Source: JACCXJ01 sp050740695
Lineage (GTDB): Bacteria > Pseudomonadota > Gammaproteobacteria > JACCXJ01
Direction: 5' to 3'
Assembly: GCA_050740695.1 (NCBI GenBank)
Contig: JBOIDR010000007.1
Span: forward strand, 1 to 64,000
DNA length: 64,000 bases
In this document: positions 32,063-42,086 of the stretch, one piece after another
How positions within the stretch are numbered: position 1 is the first letter of the stretch
How the letters are laid out: the number at the start of each line of letters is the position of its first letter
Program-made: the position numbers and the translations under genes
Notes under the pieces: model-generated
The model's input: the letters and a program-made list of their open reading frames with translations, nothing else
Databases searched by the model: none
Told to the model about the DNA's origin: nothing

Positions 32063-32446
32063 CTATTTGATCTCGACCGTCGCGCCGGCCTCCACGAGCT
32101 GCTTCTTGACGTTTTCCGCCTCGTCCTTGGGCACCGCCTCCTTGACGGTCGCCGGAACGCCTTCGACGAGATCCTTCGCCTCCTTGAGACCGAGCCCGGT
32201 GAGCGCGCGCACGGCCTTGATCACACCCACCTTGTTTTCGCCGAAGCTCGTCATCACCACGTTGAACTCGGTCTTCTCCTCCTCGACCGGGGCCGCCACG
32301 GCCGCGGCGCCGCCACCCATCGCCGGGGCCATGGCGACGGCGGCGGAGACGCCGAATTTCTTCTCCATCGCCTCGACCAGCTCCACCACCTCGAGCACGT
32401 TCATATTGGCGACGGCTTCGATGATCTCTTCTTTGGACACTGCCAT
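32063..32446 (-). CDS. rplL: 50S ribosomal protein L7/L12
   Basis: 127 residues from MAVSKEEIIEAVANMNVLEV. N-terminal dimerisation helices, an alanine-rich hinge (AAAVAAPVEEEKTE near residue 50) and the factor-binding C-terminal domain with GVIKAVRALTGLGLKEAKDL are all present. Present in multiple copies per ribosome, so it needs higher synthesis than L10. The 243-bp spacer from rplJ is enlarged by a repeat element. Confidence 0.98.
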   Translation of the reverse strand: MAVSKEEIIEAVANMNVLEVVELVEAMEKKFGVSAAVAMAPAMGGGAAAVAAPVEEEKTEFNVVMTSFGENKVGVIKAVRALTGLGLKEAKDLVEGVPATVKEAVPKDEAENVKKQLVEAGATVEIK

Positions 32447-32524
32447 AATGATCAACTCCCAAAATAAACCCGTGGATCGTGCCGTAGGTATCCGGCTTTC
32501 AGTTAAACGTTCACAATAATGTTC

Positions 32525-32627
32525 CCGTCATGCCAGCGAAAGCTGGCATCCAGACACAGAGAAAAAAGCCTGGATTCCAGCCCCAGCTACAAGCATGCTG
32601 GGGTGACGATTTTGCGCTGGAATGACG
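32525..32627. repeat. Dispersed palindromic repeat in the rplJ-rplL spacer
   Basis: A composite of hairpins: ATGCCAGC-GAAA-GCTGGCAT (32530-32549), then CCCCAGC-N9-GCTGGGG (32581-32603), enclosed by CGTCAT near 32525 and GCTGGAATGACG at the other end. The CGTCATTCCAGC...GCTGGAATGACG style is a widespread intergenic repeat in proteobacteria. It lies between the genes for L10 and L7/L12, where message stability or initiation could influence their 1:4 or higher ratio. Confidence 0.65.
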
Positions 32628-32689
32628 AATTAGCAATAGCATGACACCTTCGGTGATTCTGACGTAACTCGTATCGTTGAAACGATGTA

Positions 32690-33217
32690 CTAGGCGGCCT
32701 GCTTCCGGTCGCGCACGGCGGCGAGCACGCGCGCGAGGCCCGCATAGGGCTCGGCGAGCGTCTGCACCAGCTTCGAGATAGGGGCCTTCATGACCCCCAT
32801 GAGCATGGCGAGCGCCTGGTCACGCGTCGGTAGGTAGACAAGCGACTTGAGGGCATCGGGCTCCAAGAGCTTGCCGCCGAACGACACCAGTTTCACGACC
32901 AACTTGTCGTTGGTCCGCGCGTACTCATCGATGACGCGCGCCGCAGCGCCGGGGTCGTCTCTCGAAAACGCCAGCACCAACGGACCGACGAGCCGCTCGG
33001 ACATGCACTCGAAGCGACTCCCCGCGAGCGCACGTCGCGCCAGGGTATTGCGTACCACGCGCAGGTAGACGCCCTGTTTACGGGCGGCATCGCGGAGCGC
33101 GCTCATCCTGACCACCGACAGACCCGCATACTCACAGGCGATCGCGGACTGCGCCTCTTGCGCCACCGCCGCGACCTCTCCGACGATCACCTTCTTTCGT
33201 TCCAGATCCAGGGCCAT
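32690..33217 (-). CDS. rplJ: 50S ribosomal protein L10
   Basis: 175 residues from MALDLERKKVIVGEVAAVAQ at 33217. L10 anchors L7/L12 dimers through its C-terminal helix (KLVQTLAEPYAGLARVLAAV) and, with L7/L12, represses its own mRNA leader in E. coli. The leader here (33218-33325) contains a G/C palindrome that could alter that structure. Confidence 0.97.
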   Translation of the reverse strand: MALDLERKKVIVGEVAAVAQEAQSAIACEYAGLSVVRMSALRDAARKQGVYLRVVRNTLARRALAGSRFECMSERLVGPLVLAFSRDDPGAAARVIDEYARTNDKLVVKLVSFGGKLLEPDALKSLVYLPTRDQALAMLMGVMKAPISKLVQTLAEPYAGLARVLAAVRDRKQAA

Positions 33218-33240
33218 TGTTTTTGATCCCCACACCCTAA

Positions 33241-33261
33241 CCCTCTCCCGGAGGGAGAGGG
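33241..33261. repeat. G/C palindrome in the rplJ leader
   Basis: CCCTCTCCC, three bases (GGA), then GGGAGAGGG: perfect 9-bp arms. It is the same family as the palindrome at 6176-6206. It lies 24 bp upstream of the rplJ start codon, within the region that binds L10 in E. coli. Confidence 0.7.
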
Positions 33262-33325
33262 GATCCAAGGAGGCGTTTTATCGCCACGGCCACTATATTC
33301 ATACGCCCACTATATTCATACGTAA

Positions 33326-34033
33326 TTACACTAGGCTCGCCCGGTCGATCGCGATACCGGGGCCCATGGTGCTCGAGACCGTGATTTTCTTTACGTACAC
33401 ACCCTTCGCCGCGGCGGGTTTGGCCTTGTTCAAGGCGGCGATCACCGCGGCCAGGTTGTCTTTCAGGGCCTCGCCCTCGAACGACACCTTCCCGATCGAA
33501 CAATGGATGATACCCGACTTGTCCGTCTTGAAGCGCACCTGCCCACCCTTGGCGTTCCTGACGGCCAAGGCGACATCGGGCGCCACGGTCCCGACCTTGG
33601 GATTGGGCATGAGACCGCGAGGCCCGAGGATCTTGCCGAGCTGGCCGACCACCGCCATGCCCTCGGGCGCGGCGATCGCCACATCGAAGTCGATCTGGCC
33701 CGACTTGACCTGCTGGGCCAGATCCTGGAGGCCCACGATATCGGCACCGGCGGCACGTGCCGCTTCCGCCTTGGCGCCCTCGGCAAACACCGCGACCCGC
33801 ACGCGCTTGCCGGTACCATGCGGCAACACCGTCGCGCCGCGGATGGAGTGATCCGACTTGCGGGCGTCGATGCCCAGGTTCACGGCGACATCCACCGACT
33901 CGTCGAATTTCGCGGAGGCCAGCTCCTTGACGAGCCGTATGCCCTCATCGAGGACATAGTGTTTCCCAGGGGCCAGCGCCTTGCGCCAGCGCGCAACCCT
34001 TTTCGTCGGCTCGCTCATCGTCGGCTCGCTCAT
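33326..34033 (-). CDS. rplA: 50S ribosomal protein L1
   Basis: 235 residues. The signature GQLGKILGPRGLMPNPKVGT is near residue 128. L1 forms the mobile stalk at the E site and represses the rplKA message. The N-terminus reads MSEPTMSEPTKR: a 15-bp tandem duplication of the start region, giving two in-frame ATG codons. The first overlaps the rplK stop as ATGA and is taken as the start. Confidence 0.98.
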   Translation of the reverse strand: MSEPTMSEPTKRVARWRKALAPGKHYVLDEGIRLVKELASAKFDESVDVAVNLGIDARKSDHSIRGATVLPHGTGKRVRVAVFAEGAKAEAARAAGADIVGLQDLAQQVKSGQIDFDVAIAAPEGMAVVGQLGKILGPRGLMPNPKVGTVAPDVALAVRNAKGGQVRFKTDKSGIIHCSIGKVSFEGEALKDNLAAVIAALNKAKPAAAKGVYVKKITVSSTMGPGIAIDRASLV

Positions 34034-34467
34034 GGCGACACCTCTTCGGTCTCTATGCCCATGCTACGCGCGGTGCCGGCAATGGTGCGCACGGCGGCCT
34101 CGATGTCCGCGGCGGTGAGATCGGGCGTCTTGGTCCTGGCGATCTCCTCGATCTGGGCACGGGTGACCCTTCCGACCTTGGCGGCGTTCGGCGTGGCACT
34201 GCCCTTTTCGATCCCCAGGGCCTTCCGGAGCAGCACCGAGGCCGGCGGCGTCTTGGTGACGAAGGTGAAGCTACGGTCCGCATAGACCGTGATGACGACC
34301 GGCGTCGGCAGACCCGGTTCGAGGTTCTGGGTATAGGCGTTGAAGGCCTTGCAGAACTCCATGATGTTGACGCCGTGCTGGCCGAGCGCCGGTCCGACCG
34401 GCGGGCTCGGATTGGCCTTCCCCGCCGCCACCTGCAACTTGACATAAGTTTGTACTTTCTTGGCCAC
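34030..34467 (-). CDS. rplK: 50S ribosomal protein L11
   Basis: 145 residues; proline-rich start of the N-terminal domain NPSPPVGPALGQHGVNIMEF and C-terminal domain TAADIEAAVRTIAGTARSMG. L11 forms the GTPase-associated centre and is needed for RelA activation. The usual modifying gene prmA is not in this window. Confidence 0.98.
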   Translation of the reverse strand: MAKKVQTYVKLQVAAGKANPSPPVGPALGQHGVNIMEFCKAFNAYTQNLEPGLPTPVVITVYADRSFTFVTKTPPASVLLRKALGIEKGSATPNAAKVGRVTRAQIEEIARTKTPDLTAADIEAAVRTIAGTARSMGIETEEVSP

Positions 34468-34535
34468 TATACGTACCGATACGTTGTCACTGAACCCACC
34501 GTCCGCCCGGGGACGATCCGCAACCGCGACACGGG

Positions 34536-35069
34536 CTATTCCTTCTCCACCTGGCTGAATTCGAGCTCGACCGGCGTGGAGCGCCCGAAGATCAAGACCG
34601 CCACGCGCAGCCGGCTCTTCTCGTAATTGACCTCTTCGAGGACACCGCTGAAATCGGTGAACGGCCCCTCTCGGACACGGACCACCTCCCCGACTTCGAA
34701 TAGGACCTTGGGCCGCGGTTTGTCGGTGCCCTCCTGCATGCGCTGCAGGATCTTGTCGGCCTCCACATCGGAGATGGCGGCCGGCCGATCGCCGCGCCCG
34801 CCGATAAAACCCATGACCTTGGGCACCTCACGCACCAGATGCCAGGTCTGATCGTCCATCTCCATCTGCACCAGGACATAGCCGGGGAAGAACTTGCGAT
34901 CGGTCCTGCGCTTTTGACCGTCACGCAGCTCCACGACCTCCTCGGTCGGCACGAGAATATCGCCAAACCGATCCTGCAGGCCGCTGCGCCGCACCCGATC
35001 CTCCAGGGATCGCTTGACCTGGTGCTCCGCGCCGGAAAAGGCGTGCACCACATACCATTTGAACGCCAA
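34536..35069 (-). CDS. nusG: Transcription elongation/antitermination factor NusG
   Basis: 177 residues. The N-terminal NGN domain starts MAFKWYVVHAFSGAEHQVKR and binds the polymerase clamp. The C-terminal KOW domain (GEVVRVREGPFTDFSGVLEE) contacts Rho or S10. It follows secE by three bases, the standard pair. Confidence 0.98.
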   Translation of the reverse strand: MAFKWYVVHAFSGAEHQVKRSLEDRVRRSGLQDRFGDILVPTEEVVELRDGQKRRTDRKFFPGYVLVQMEMDDQTWHLVREVPKVMGFIGGRGDRPAAISDVEADKILQRMQEGTDKPRPKVLFEVGEVVRVREGPFTDFSGVLEEVNYEKSRLRVAVLIFGRSTPVELEFSQVEKE

Positions 35070-35072
35070 AGC

Positions 35073-35450
35073 TCAAGCCTCCTGGCCGGTCAACCATTGC
35101 ACGAGCCAGGATAGCCCGGCATCGAGGACCCATAGGAAGCCGGCGACCGTCACTACCATGAGCACCACGAGCAGGGTAGTCCGCACCGTCTCCTGGCGCG
35201 TCGGCCAGACGACCTTGCGGACCTCGACCTGGGCCTCCTTCATGAACGCCCAGATGTCGCGCCCCTTCTGGGTACGGAACCCGAGCGCCAAAGCCAGGCC
35301 GATCACCGCCAAGAGCCCGACGACCCGGAGTAGCAACGACTGATCGCCGAAGTAGTAAAAGGCCCCCAATGCCCCGGCGACCAACAACCCACAGAGCCCG
35401 AGCATCACGGCGTCGAGGCTCGAGGTCGACGTTTCGGTTTTGGGCTTCAT
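35073..35450 (-). CDS. secE: Preprotein translocase subunit SecE
   Basis: 125 residues from MKPKTETSTSSLDAVMLGLC at 35450 (a GTG at 35489 would add 13 residues). Three transmembrane helices, as in the long enterobacterial form, with the conserved amphipathic segment FMKEAQVEVRKVVWPTRQET before the last helix. Together with SecY (6431) it forms the Sec channel. It lies 49 bp after tRNA-Trp. Confidence 0.95.
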   Translation of the reverse strand: MKPKTETSTSSLDAVMLGLCGLLVAGALGAFYYFGDQSLLLRVVGLLAVIGLALALGFRTQKGRDIWAFMKEAQVEVRKVVWPTRQETVRTTLLVVLMVVTVAGFLWVLDAGLSWLVQWLTGQEA

Positions 35451-35499
35451 GAATACACTCGAGAGCGGGCGCGCGGTGCCCTTCCGCACTTTCAGTTTA

Positions 35500-35575
35500 T
35501 GGCAGGCCAGGAGGGACTCGAACCCCCAACCTGCGGTTTTGGAGACCGCCGCTCTGCCAATTGAGCTACTGGCCT
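35500..35575 (-). tRNA. tRNA-Trp (anticodon CCA)
   Basis: Seventy-six bases with acceptor AGGCCAG/CTGGCCT, encoded 3' CCA, anticodon stem GCGGT/ACCGC around loop CTCCAAA, and T-arm loop TTCGAGT. Located between tufB and secE, as in many Gamma- and Betaproteobacteria. Confidence 0.97.
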
Positions 35576-35654
35576 AGTTCTCTTGGATGCACGCCCATGC
35601 GTGCGCTCATTCGGGACGGGCCCTTTCCTTCGTGTAGCTATACGATCACCTTGG

Positions 35655-36845
<1,191 letters not shown>

Positions 36846-36912
36846 CGCTAGCTCTCCGTTTTTGCCTATCTCGACTCACGGGCCCGCCGTCCGGCGCCTA
36901 TACTAATGACTA

Positions 36913-36988
<76 letters not shown>

Positions 36989-36995
36989 CTCGAAC

Positions 36996-37069
<74 letters not shown>

Positions 37070-37093
37070 CGTGCAGAGCCCTACCGCCTCGAT

Positions 37094-37178
37094 TGGTGGA
37101 GGGGGTAGGATTCGAACCTACGAAGGCTGCGCCGGCAGATTTACAGTCTGCTCCCGTTGACCGCTTGGGTACCCCTCC
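37094..37178 (-). tRNA. tRNA-Tyr (anticodon GTA)
   Basis: Eighty-five bases with a long variable arm, acceptor GGAGGGG/CCCCTCC, anticodon stem CAGA/TCTG with loop CTGTAAA, and encoded ACCA. First gene of the tRNA-tufB transcription unit. Confidence 0.96.
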
Positions 37179-37193
37179 CAAGGAAAGCGAATA

Positions 37194-37222
37194 ATTTTCA
37201 ACGAATCGTACCGGCCTGTCAA
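37194..37222 (-). promoter_or_regulatory. Sigma-70 promoter of the tRNA-tufB operon
   Basis: On the minus strand a perfect TTGACA (-35, 37217-37222) is followed after 17 bp by GAAAAT (-10, 37194-37199). The start of transcription would fall near 37187, about 10 bases before tRNA-Tyr. The -35 overlaps the last codons of tsaC. Confidence 0.65.
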
Positions 37223-37800
37223 TGCCCTCCGGCGCCCCCAGGGGCCGAGGCGGGGCGCAGCACCGCCCCGCTCAGTGCGTCGCGGATCTCGCTGACGGAG
37301 CGCGCCCCGCCCACCTCGCCGGGCACGATGTAATCGAGCCCGGTGCGAAAATACCCCCGGACTCGCGCGGCGCTCGCGGCCGGGACACAGGCGCCGGGAT
37401 TGGCACTTGTCGAGACCAGCGGGCCCACGCGGCGGCACAACTCCGCGGCCACCGGATGCGCGGTGACGCGCACGGCCAGGTCCCGGCGCCCGCCCGTCAG
37501 CCGCCTCGACACGCCGGGGCCGGCCGGCAGAACCCAGGTCACCGGGCCCGGCCAGGTCGCGAGCACGCGCCCCCGCACCTCGGCATCGGGGAAGGTCACG
37601 AGCTCGGACAGGTCCTCGTGCGCGCCGGCGATCACGATGAATCCCTTGCAGAGTGGCCGCCGCTTGAGACGGGCCAGACAGAAGAGCGCCGTCTCGTTCC
37701 AGGGATCGCAGCCAATCCCGAAAACCGCCTCGGTCGGATAGGCGATCACCCCGCCGTTGGCGAGCGCCCGAGCCGCCCGCACCAGGTCCCACCCATGCAC
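37219..37800 (-). CDS. tsaC: Threonylcarbamoyl-AMP synthase
   Basis: 193 residues from GTG. YrdC/Sua5-domain enzyme that makes threonylcarbamoyl-AMP from threonine, bicarbonate and ATP for tRNA t6A37. Visible landmarks are GGVIAYPTEAVFGIGCDP near residue 17, KRRPLCKGFIVIA (KR-x-x-x-x-K substrate site) and VSTSANPG near residue 128. Short form without the Sua5 C-terminal domain. Lies just upstream of the tRNA cluster. Confidence 0.95.
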   Translation of the reverse strand: MHGWDLVRAARALANGGVIAYPTEAVFGIGCDPWNETALFCLARLKRRPLCKGFIVIAGAHEDLSELVTFPDAEVRGRVLATWPGPVTWVLPAGPGVSRRLTGGRRDLAVRVTAHPVAAELCRRVGPLVSTSANPGACVPAASAARVRGYFRTGLDYIVPGEVGGARSVSEIRDALSGAVLRPASAPGGAGGH

Positions 37801-37829
37801 CCGCCTCTCCTCTATTAGATTAGGCTCGT

Positions 37830-38354
37830 TCAGTCCCTTCCATCCGGGCCGTGGGGGTAGCGCAGGACGAGCTCGGCGTTCTTGCGCCGGATCGCTTCGG
37901 CCATCGCCGCCCGGTCGGCACGCAGGCGCTCCGTCAGCCGTCCATCTGCCAGCGCCAGGATCTCGGCCGCGAGATACGCGGCGTTCCTGGCGCCGGCTTT
38001 CCCGATCGCGACGCAGGCCACCGGCACACCGCCCGGCATCTGCACGGTCGAGAGCAGGGCATCGAAGCCATTCAGAGGGCCACCCGCCATCGGGACCCCG
38101 ATCACGGGCTTGACGGTGAGCGCCGCCACCGCGCCCGCGAGGTGTGCGGCCAGGCCGGCCGCGGCGATGAACACGGCGCAGCCACGGCCATCGGCATCGC
38201 GGACATAGGCCTTTGTATCTTCGGGGCTGCGATGGGCCGACAAGACCCGCGCCTCGGCCCGCACCCCGAGCGCAGAGAGGACCTCGATGGCCGACTCCAT
38301 GACCGGCAGGTCGGAGTCCGACCCCACCATCACCGCGACGAACGTTTCGGGCAC
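37830..38354 (-). CDS. purE: N5-carboxyaminoimidazole ribonucleotide mutase
   Basis: 174 residues of class I PurE: VGSDSDLPVMESA at residues 10-22, the substrate loop SAHRSPEDTKAYV near 39, and IAAAGLAAHLAGAVAAL. It acts in purine synthesis with PurK, which is not next to it here. Between topA and tsaC on the same strand. Confidence 0.96.
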   Translation of the reverse strand: MPETFVAVMVGSDSDLPVMESAIEVLSALGVRAEARVLSAHRSPEDTKAYVRDADGRGCAVFIAAAGLAAHLAGAVAALTVKPVIGVPMAGGPLNGFDALLSTVQMPGGVPVACVAIGKAGARNAAYLAAEILALADGRLTERLRADRAAMAEAIRRKNAELVLRYPHGPDGRD

Positions 38355-38377
38355 CCCAGCATCCTCACCAGTCGGTA

Positions 38378-40699
38378 CTAGCCGGCCATGAGCGCTGTCG
38401 GTGGGTCATCCTGATGCCACGGCTCGGAGAAACGGCAGTTCTTCTGGGCACAAGCGCGTGTCGCGCCCTTGCTCTTGGTGAGCTTGATGACGGAGATGGG
38501 CCAACGGCACTGTGGGCAGGGCAGCGCCACGGGCTCGTTCCAGACGGCATACTGGCACCCCGGATAGCCGGAGCAGGAAAAGAACACCTTACCGCGCCGC
38601 GACTTGCGTTTGAGCAGGTGGCCCGCATGGCACTCTGGGCATCCCACCCCGGTGTCGACCGGCCGCTCCAGGGGCTCGATGAACCGGCATTTGGGATAGG
38701 CGCTGCAGCCGATGAAGGGCCCGTAACGCCCGGCCCGCATGAGGAGCGGCGAATGGCACTCCGGACAAGTCCGGCCCTCCACGACCTCGGCGGCCGGTGC
38801 GGCCTGGGCCTCTGCGTCGACATTGCGCGTGTAATCGCAATCCGGATATCCGGTGCAGCCGATGAACCGGCCGCGACGCCCGAGGCGGGTCGCGAGCGGC
38901 TTTCCACACTTGGGACAGGCCTCTTCCAAGAGTTCCTGGGTGGCGTCCTTGCGGCTCACGGTCTCGGCCTTGGTATCGATGAGGCGCTTGAAGTCGGTCC
39001 AGAACGCCTGCATCACCGGGGTCCACTCCTTTTCGCCGCGCGAGATGGCATCCAGCTCGTCCTCGAGACGGGCCGTGAAGCCATAATCCACATAATCGGT
39101 GAAATGCTCGGTGAGGAAGCGCTTAACCACGCGCCCGACGTCGGTCGGTTGGAAGCGCTTGCTCTCCAGGGTCACGTACTCGCGTTGCTGCAGGGTCGAG
39201 ATGATGGCCGCGTAGGTCGAGGGACGGCCGATCCCGTGCTCTTCCAGGGCCTTGACCAGCGAGGCTTCGGTGTAGCGCGGCGGCGGCTCGGTGAAGTGCT
39301 GGTTGGCCTCGATACGGTCCAGGATCACCCGGTCGCCGACCATCATTGGCGGTAGCAGGCTGTCGTCCCCCTCCGCGCCCTTGTCGTCCCGGCCTTCCCG
39401 GTAGACGGCCATGAAGCCGGGATCGGCGAGCGTAGATCCGGTGGCCCGAAACAGATTGCCCGGGGCGTTGCCCGGCCCACACGCGAGGTCCACCGCCACC
39501 GTAGCGATGGTGGCATCGATCATCTGACAGGCGACGGTGCGCTTCCAGATGAGGTCGTAGAGCCGCCACTGCTCGACGCTCAATCGAGCCCTCAACTGTT
39601 CGGGATGTCGTCCGACCGCGGTCGGTCGGATCGCCTCATGGGCCTCCTGGGCATTCTTGGCCGTGGTCCGGAAGCGCCGCGGCGCACTCGGGACCTCGCT
39701 CGCCCCGTAGCGTATAGCGATGAACGCGCGGATCTCGTTCACGGCCTCGGCGGCCAGGTTCACGGAATCGGTGCGCATATAGGTGATGAGACCCACGGCC
39801 CCTTCGCCGATGTCGATGCCCTCGTAGAGCTTTTGGGCGACGCGCATCGTGCGTTGGGCCGTGAATGCGAGCTTGCGCGCGCCCTCCTGTTGCAGGGTCG
39901 ATGTGATGAAGGGCGGGGCAGGCTGGCGCTTGCGCTTTTTCTTTTCGACCTCGGTGACCAAAAGCCGACCTTCGGCGACGGACAGCAACCGGTCCCGTAC
40001 CCGGGCCGCTTCCTCACCGTTCACGATGCTGAACTGCTTCTGCTTCTCTCCTTCGAATACCGCGAGCTTGGCGAGGAAGGGCTGCTCCACATGGCGGGCA
40101 TGGGCCTCGATGGTCCAGTACTCGCGCGTCTCGAAGGCCTCGATCTCCTCCTCGCGCTCGACGATCATGCGCAGCGCCGGGCTCTGCACCCGGCCCGCGG
40201 ATAGCCCGCGTCGGATCTTGCGCCACAGGAGCGGCGAGAGGTTGAAACCCACCAGGTAATCCATGGCCCGCCGCGCCTGCTGGGCATTGACGAGGTCCAC
40301 GGACAAGGCACGAGGATGGTCCAGGGCCTCGATGATCGCCCGCCGCGTGATCTCGTGGAACACCACCCGATAGACCGGCTGGTCATCCAGCACCTCGCGC
40401 TCGCGCAAGACCTCCGTCACATGCCAGGAGATGGCCTCGCCTTCACGGTCGAGATCGGTCGCGAGATACAAGGCCTCGGCGGAACGCATGGCGCGGCTGA
40501 TGGCGTCCACGTGTCTGATGTTCTTGTCGATCAACTCATAGCGCATGGCGAACCCGTGATCGGTGTCCACCGCCCCCTCCTTGGGCAGGAGATCGCGCAC
40601 ATGCCCGTAGGAGGCGAGCACCTTGTAGCCGGACCCCAGGTAACGGCCGATGGTCCTGGCCTTGGCGGGGGATTCGACGATCAACAGATTCTTGGCCAT
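38378..40699 (-). CDS. topA: DNA topoisomerase I
   Basis: 773 residues, relaxing negative supercoils. Toprim domain starts NLLIVESPAKARTIGRYLG with the acidic triad LATDLDREGEAI near residue 80. The active-site tyrosine is in GLITYMRTDS near residue 310. Four C-terminal cysteine clusters follow: CPKCGKPLATR, CPECHSPLL, CPECHAGHLL and a final CPQCRWP...CAQKNC. This is shorter than E. coli TopA (865) but typical for many gammaproteobacteria. Confidence 0.97.
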   Translation of the reverse strand: MAKNLLIVESPAKARTIGRYLGSGYKVLASYGHVRDLLPKEGAVDTDHGFAMRYELIDKNIRHVDAISRAMRSAEALYLATDLDREGEAISWHVTEVLREREVLDDQPVYRVVFHEITRRAIIEALDHPRALSVDLVNAQQARRAMDYLVGFNLSPLLWRKIRRGLSAGRVQSPALRMIVEREEEIEAFETREYWTIEAHARHVEQPFLAKLAVFEGEKQKQFSIVNGEEAARVRDRLLSVAEGRLLVTEVEKKKRKRQPAPPFITSTLQQEGARKLAFTAQRTMRVAQKLYEGIDIGEGAVGLITYMRTDSVNLAAEAVNEIRAFIAIRYGASEVPSAPRRFRTTAKNAQEAHEAIRPTAVGRHPEQLRARLSVEQWRLYDLIWKRTVACQMIDATIATVAVDLACGPGNAPGNLFRATGSTLADPGFMAVYREGRDDKGAEGDDSLLPPMMVGDRVILDRIEANQHFTEPPPRYTEASLVKALEEHGIGRPSTYAAIISTLQQREYVTLESKRFQPTDVGRVVKRFLTEHFTDYVDYGFTARLEDELDAISRGEKEWTPVMQAFWTDFKRLIDTKAETVSRKDATQELLEEACPKCGKPLATRLGRRGRFIGCTGYPDCDYTRNVDAEAQAAPAAEVVEGRTCPECHSPLLMRAGRYGPFIGCSAYPKCRFIEPLERPVDTGVGCPECHAGHLLKRKSRRGKVFFSCSGYPGCQYAVWNEPVALPCPQCRWPISVIKLTKSKGATRACAQKNCRFSEPWHQDDPPTALMAG

Positions 40700-40816
40700 G
40701 TAAGACGGGACGATACCGTGGAAGGAAGGGGCGGCGTCTGATGGTTTCTACTCGGCCCTATGATGGGCCAAAGAGGCGGACGACGAATATCTGCCGTGGC
40801 GTCCTCACGGCGCGGC

Positions 40817-41962
40817 TCAGGCCTGCGCCATTCGGACATAGTTCCCGCCCGCCTCGGCCCGAACATAGCCGCGCAGCTCCAGGATCAAAAGCATGGAGGA
40901 AACCACAGGGGCCGTCAATCCGCTCCGCGCGACCAGGAGGTCGATCGGAGCCGGATCGTGCCCGAGGCAATCGATCAGGCGCCGATAGTCCTCATCCAGC
41001 CAATCGGGCTCGAAGCCCATGGCCACCTGCTGCGATGGAGGGCCTCCGGCCCGCTCGGCCGCCATGACCGGCTGCGGCACGGAGCGGTGCATGGGGATCA
41101 ATTCCTCGAGGATGTCCTCGAGCGTCTCGACGAGCTTGGCGCCATCCCGGATCAGGGCGTGGCAACCCCGCGCTAGCGGGCTCTTGATCGACCCCGGGAC
41201 CGCCAGGACCGCACGTCCCTGTTCCATGGCATGGCGGGCCGTGATGAGCGACCCGCTCCGGTGCGCGGCCTCGATCACCAGCGTCCCGAGCGACAGTCCG
41301 CTGATGATGCGGTTGCGCCTCGGGAAGTTCTGGGCGATGGGCGGCGTCCCGAGCGGGAGCTCCGTGATCAGGGCCCCGAGAGCGGCGATCTCCTGCGCCA
41401 GCTCGCGATGGCGTAGCGGATAGACGCAGTCGAGCCCGCTGCCGGCCACCGCCACGGTCGGACCGGGGCCGGACAGCGCCCCACGGTGGGCCGCGGCGTC
41501 GATCCCGAGCGCCAGCCCACTCGTGATGCAGAGCCCGGACTGCACCAAGGCACGGCTGAACTCGTAGGCGAGCTCCATCCCCGCCTGGCTGGCATTGCGG
41601 CTTCCCACGATCGCCAGCTGGGGATTCGACAGGACGCGGCGATCGCCGTGGACGAAGACGAGCGGCGGCGGATCCGGGATCTCGCGCAGGAGCGGGGGAT
41701 AATCGGGGTCCGGGAGCAGGAGGACATGGTGAGCGGGCTCATCGGTCCAGCGCCGGGCAGCGTCGACGACCGCCCAGTCCGGGGCACGCAGATAGGCGAT
41801 GGCCTTGCCGTCGAGCCCCGCTGCGGCGAGCTCATCCGGCGCCGCGTCCAGCACCGCCTCTGCACTCCCGAAGCGGCCGTACAAGGATCTGAAGGTACGT
41901 GCCGCCACGCCCGGCGCCCGATGCAGCGCCAGCCAGCAGGATCGCTCGTCACGGCCCTTCAT
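40817..41962 (-). CDS. dprA: DNA processing protein DprA
   Basis: 381 residues from MKGRDERSCWLALHRAPGVA at 41962; the open extension to 42031 was rejected. DprA loads RecA on incoming single strands in natural transformation. The Rossmann core has AIVGSRNASQAGMELA, SGLALGIDAAAHRGAL and FPRRNRIISGLSLGTLVIEA. A C-terminal winged-helix domain (DPAPIDLLVARSGLTAPVVS) is present. Between topA and the LysM gene. Confidence 0.96.
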   Translation of the reverse strand: MKGRDERSCWLALHRAPGVAARTFRSLYGRFGSAEAVLDAAPDELAAAGLDGKAIAYLRAPDWAVVDAARRWTDEPAHHVLLLPDPDYPPLLREIPDPPPLVFVHGDRRVLSNPQLAIVGSRNASQAGMELAYEFSRALVQSGLCITSGLALGIDAAAHRGALSGPGPTVAVAGSGLDCVYPLRHRELAQEIAALGALITELPLGTPPIAQNFPRRNRIISGLSLGTLVIEAAHRSGSLITARHAMEQGRAVLAVPGSIKSPLARGCHALIRDGAKLVETLEDILEELIPMHRSVPQPVMAAERAGGPPSQQVAMGFEPDWLDEDYRRLIDCLGHDPAPIDLLVARSGLTAPVVSSMLLILELRGYVRAEAGGNYVRMAQA

Positions 41963-42086
41963 GGTGGGCCGCCTGAAAACTCGGCACTTGGCTTCAAGAA
42001 TGGCGCCCACAAGTGGGAAGAGCGCCCACAAGGGGCGCCCCTACGCGACGTCATGGGGCGGGCCGCCTTGAACCCTGGGCACCGCC

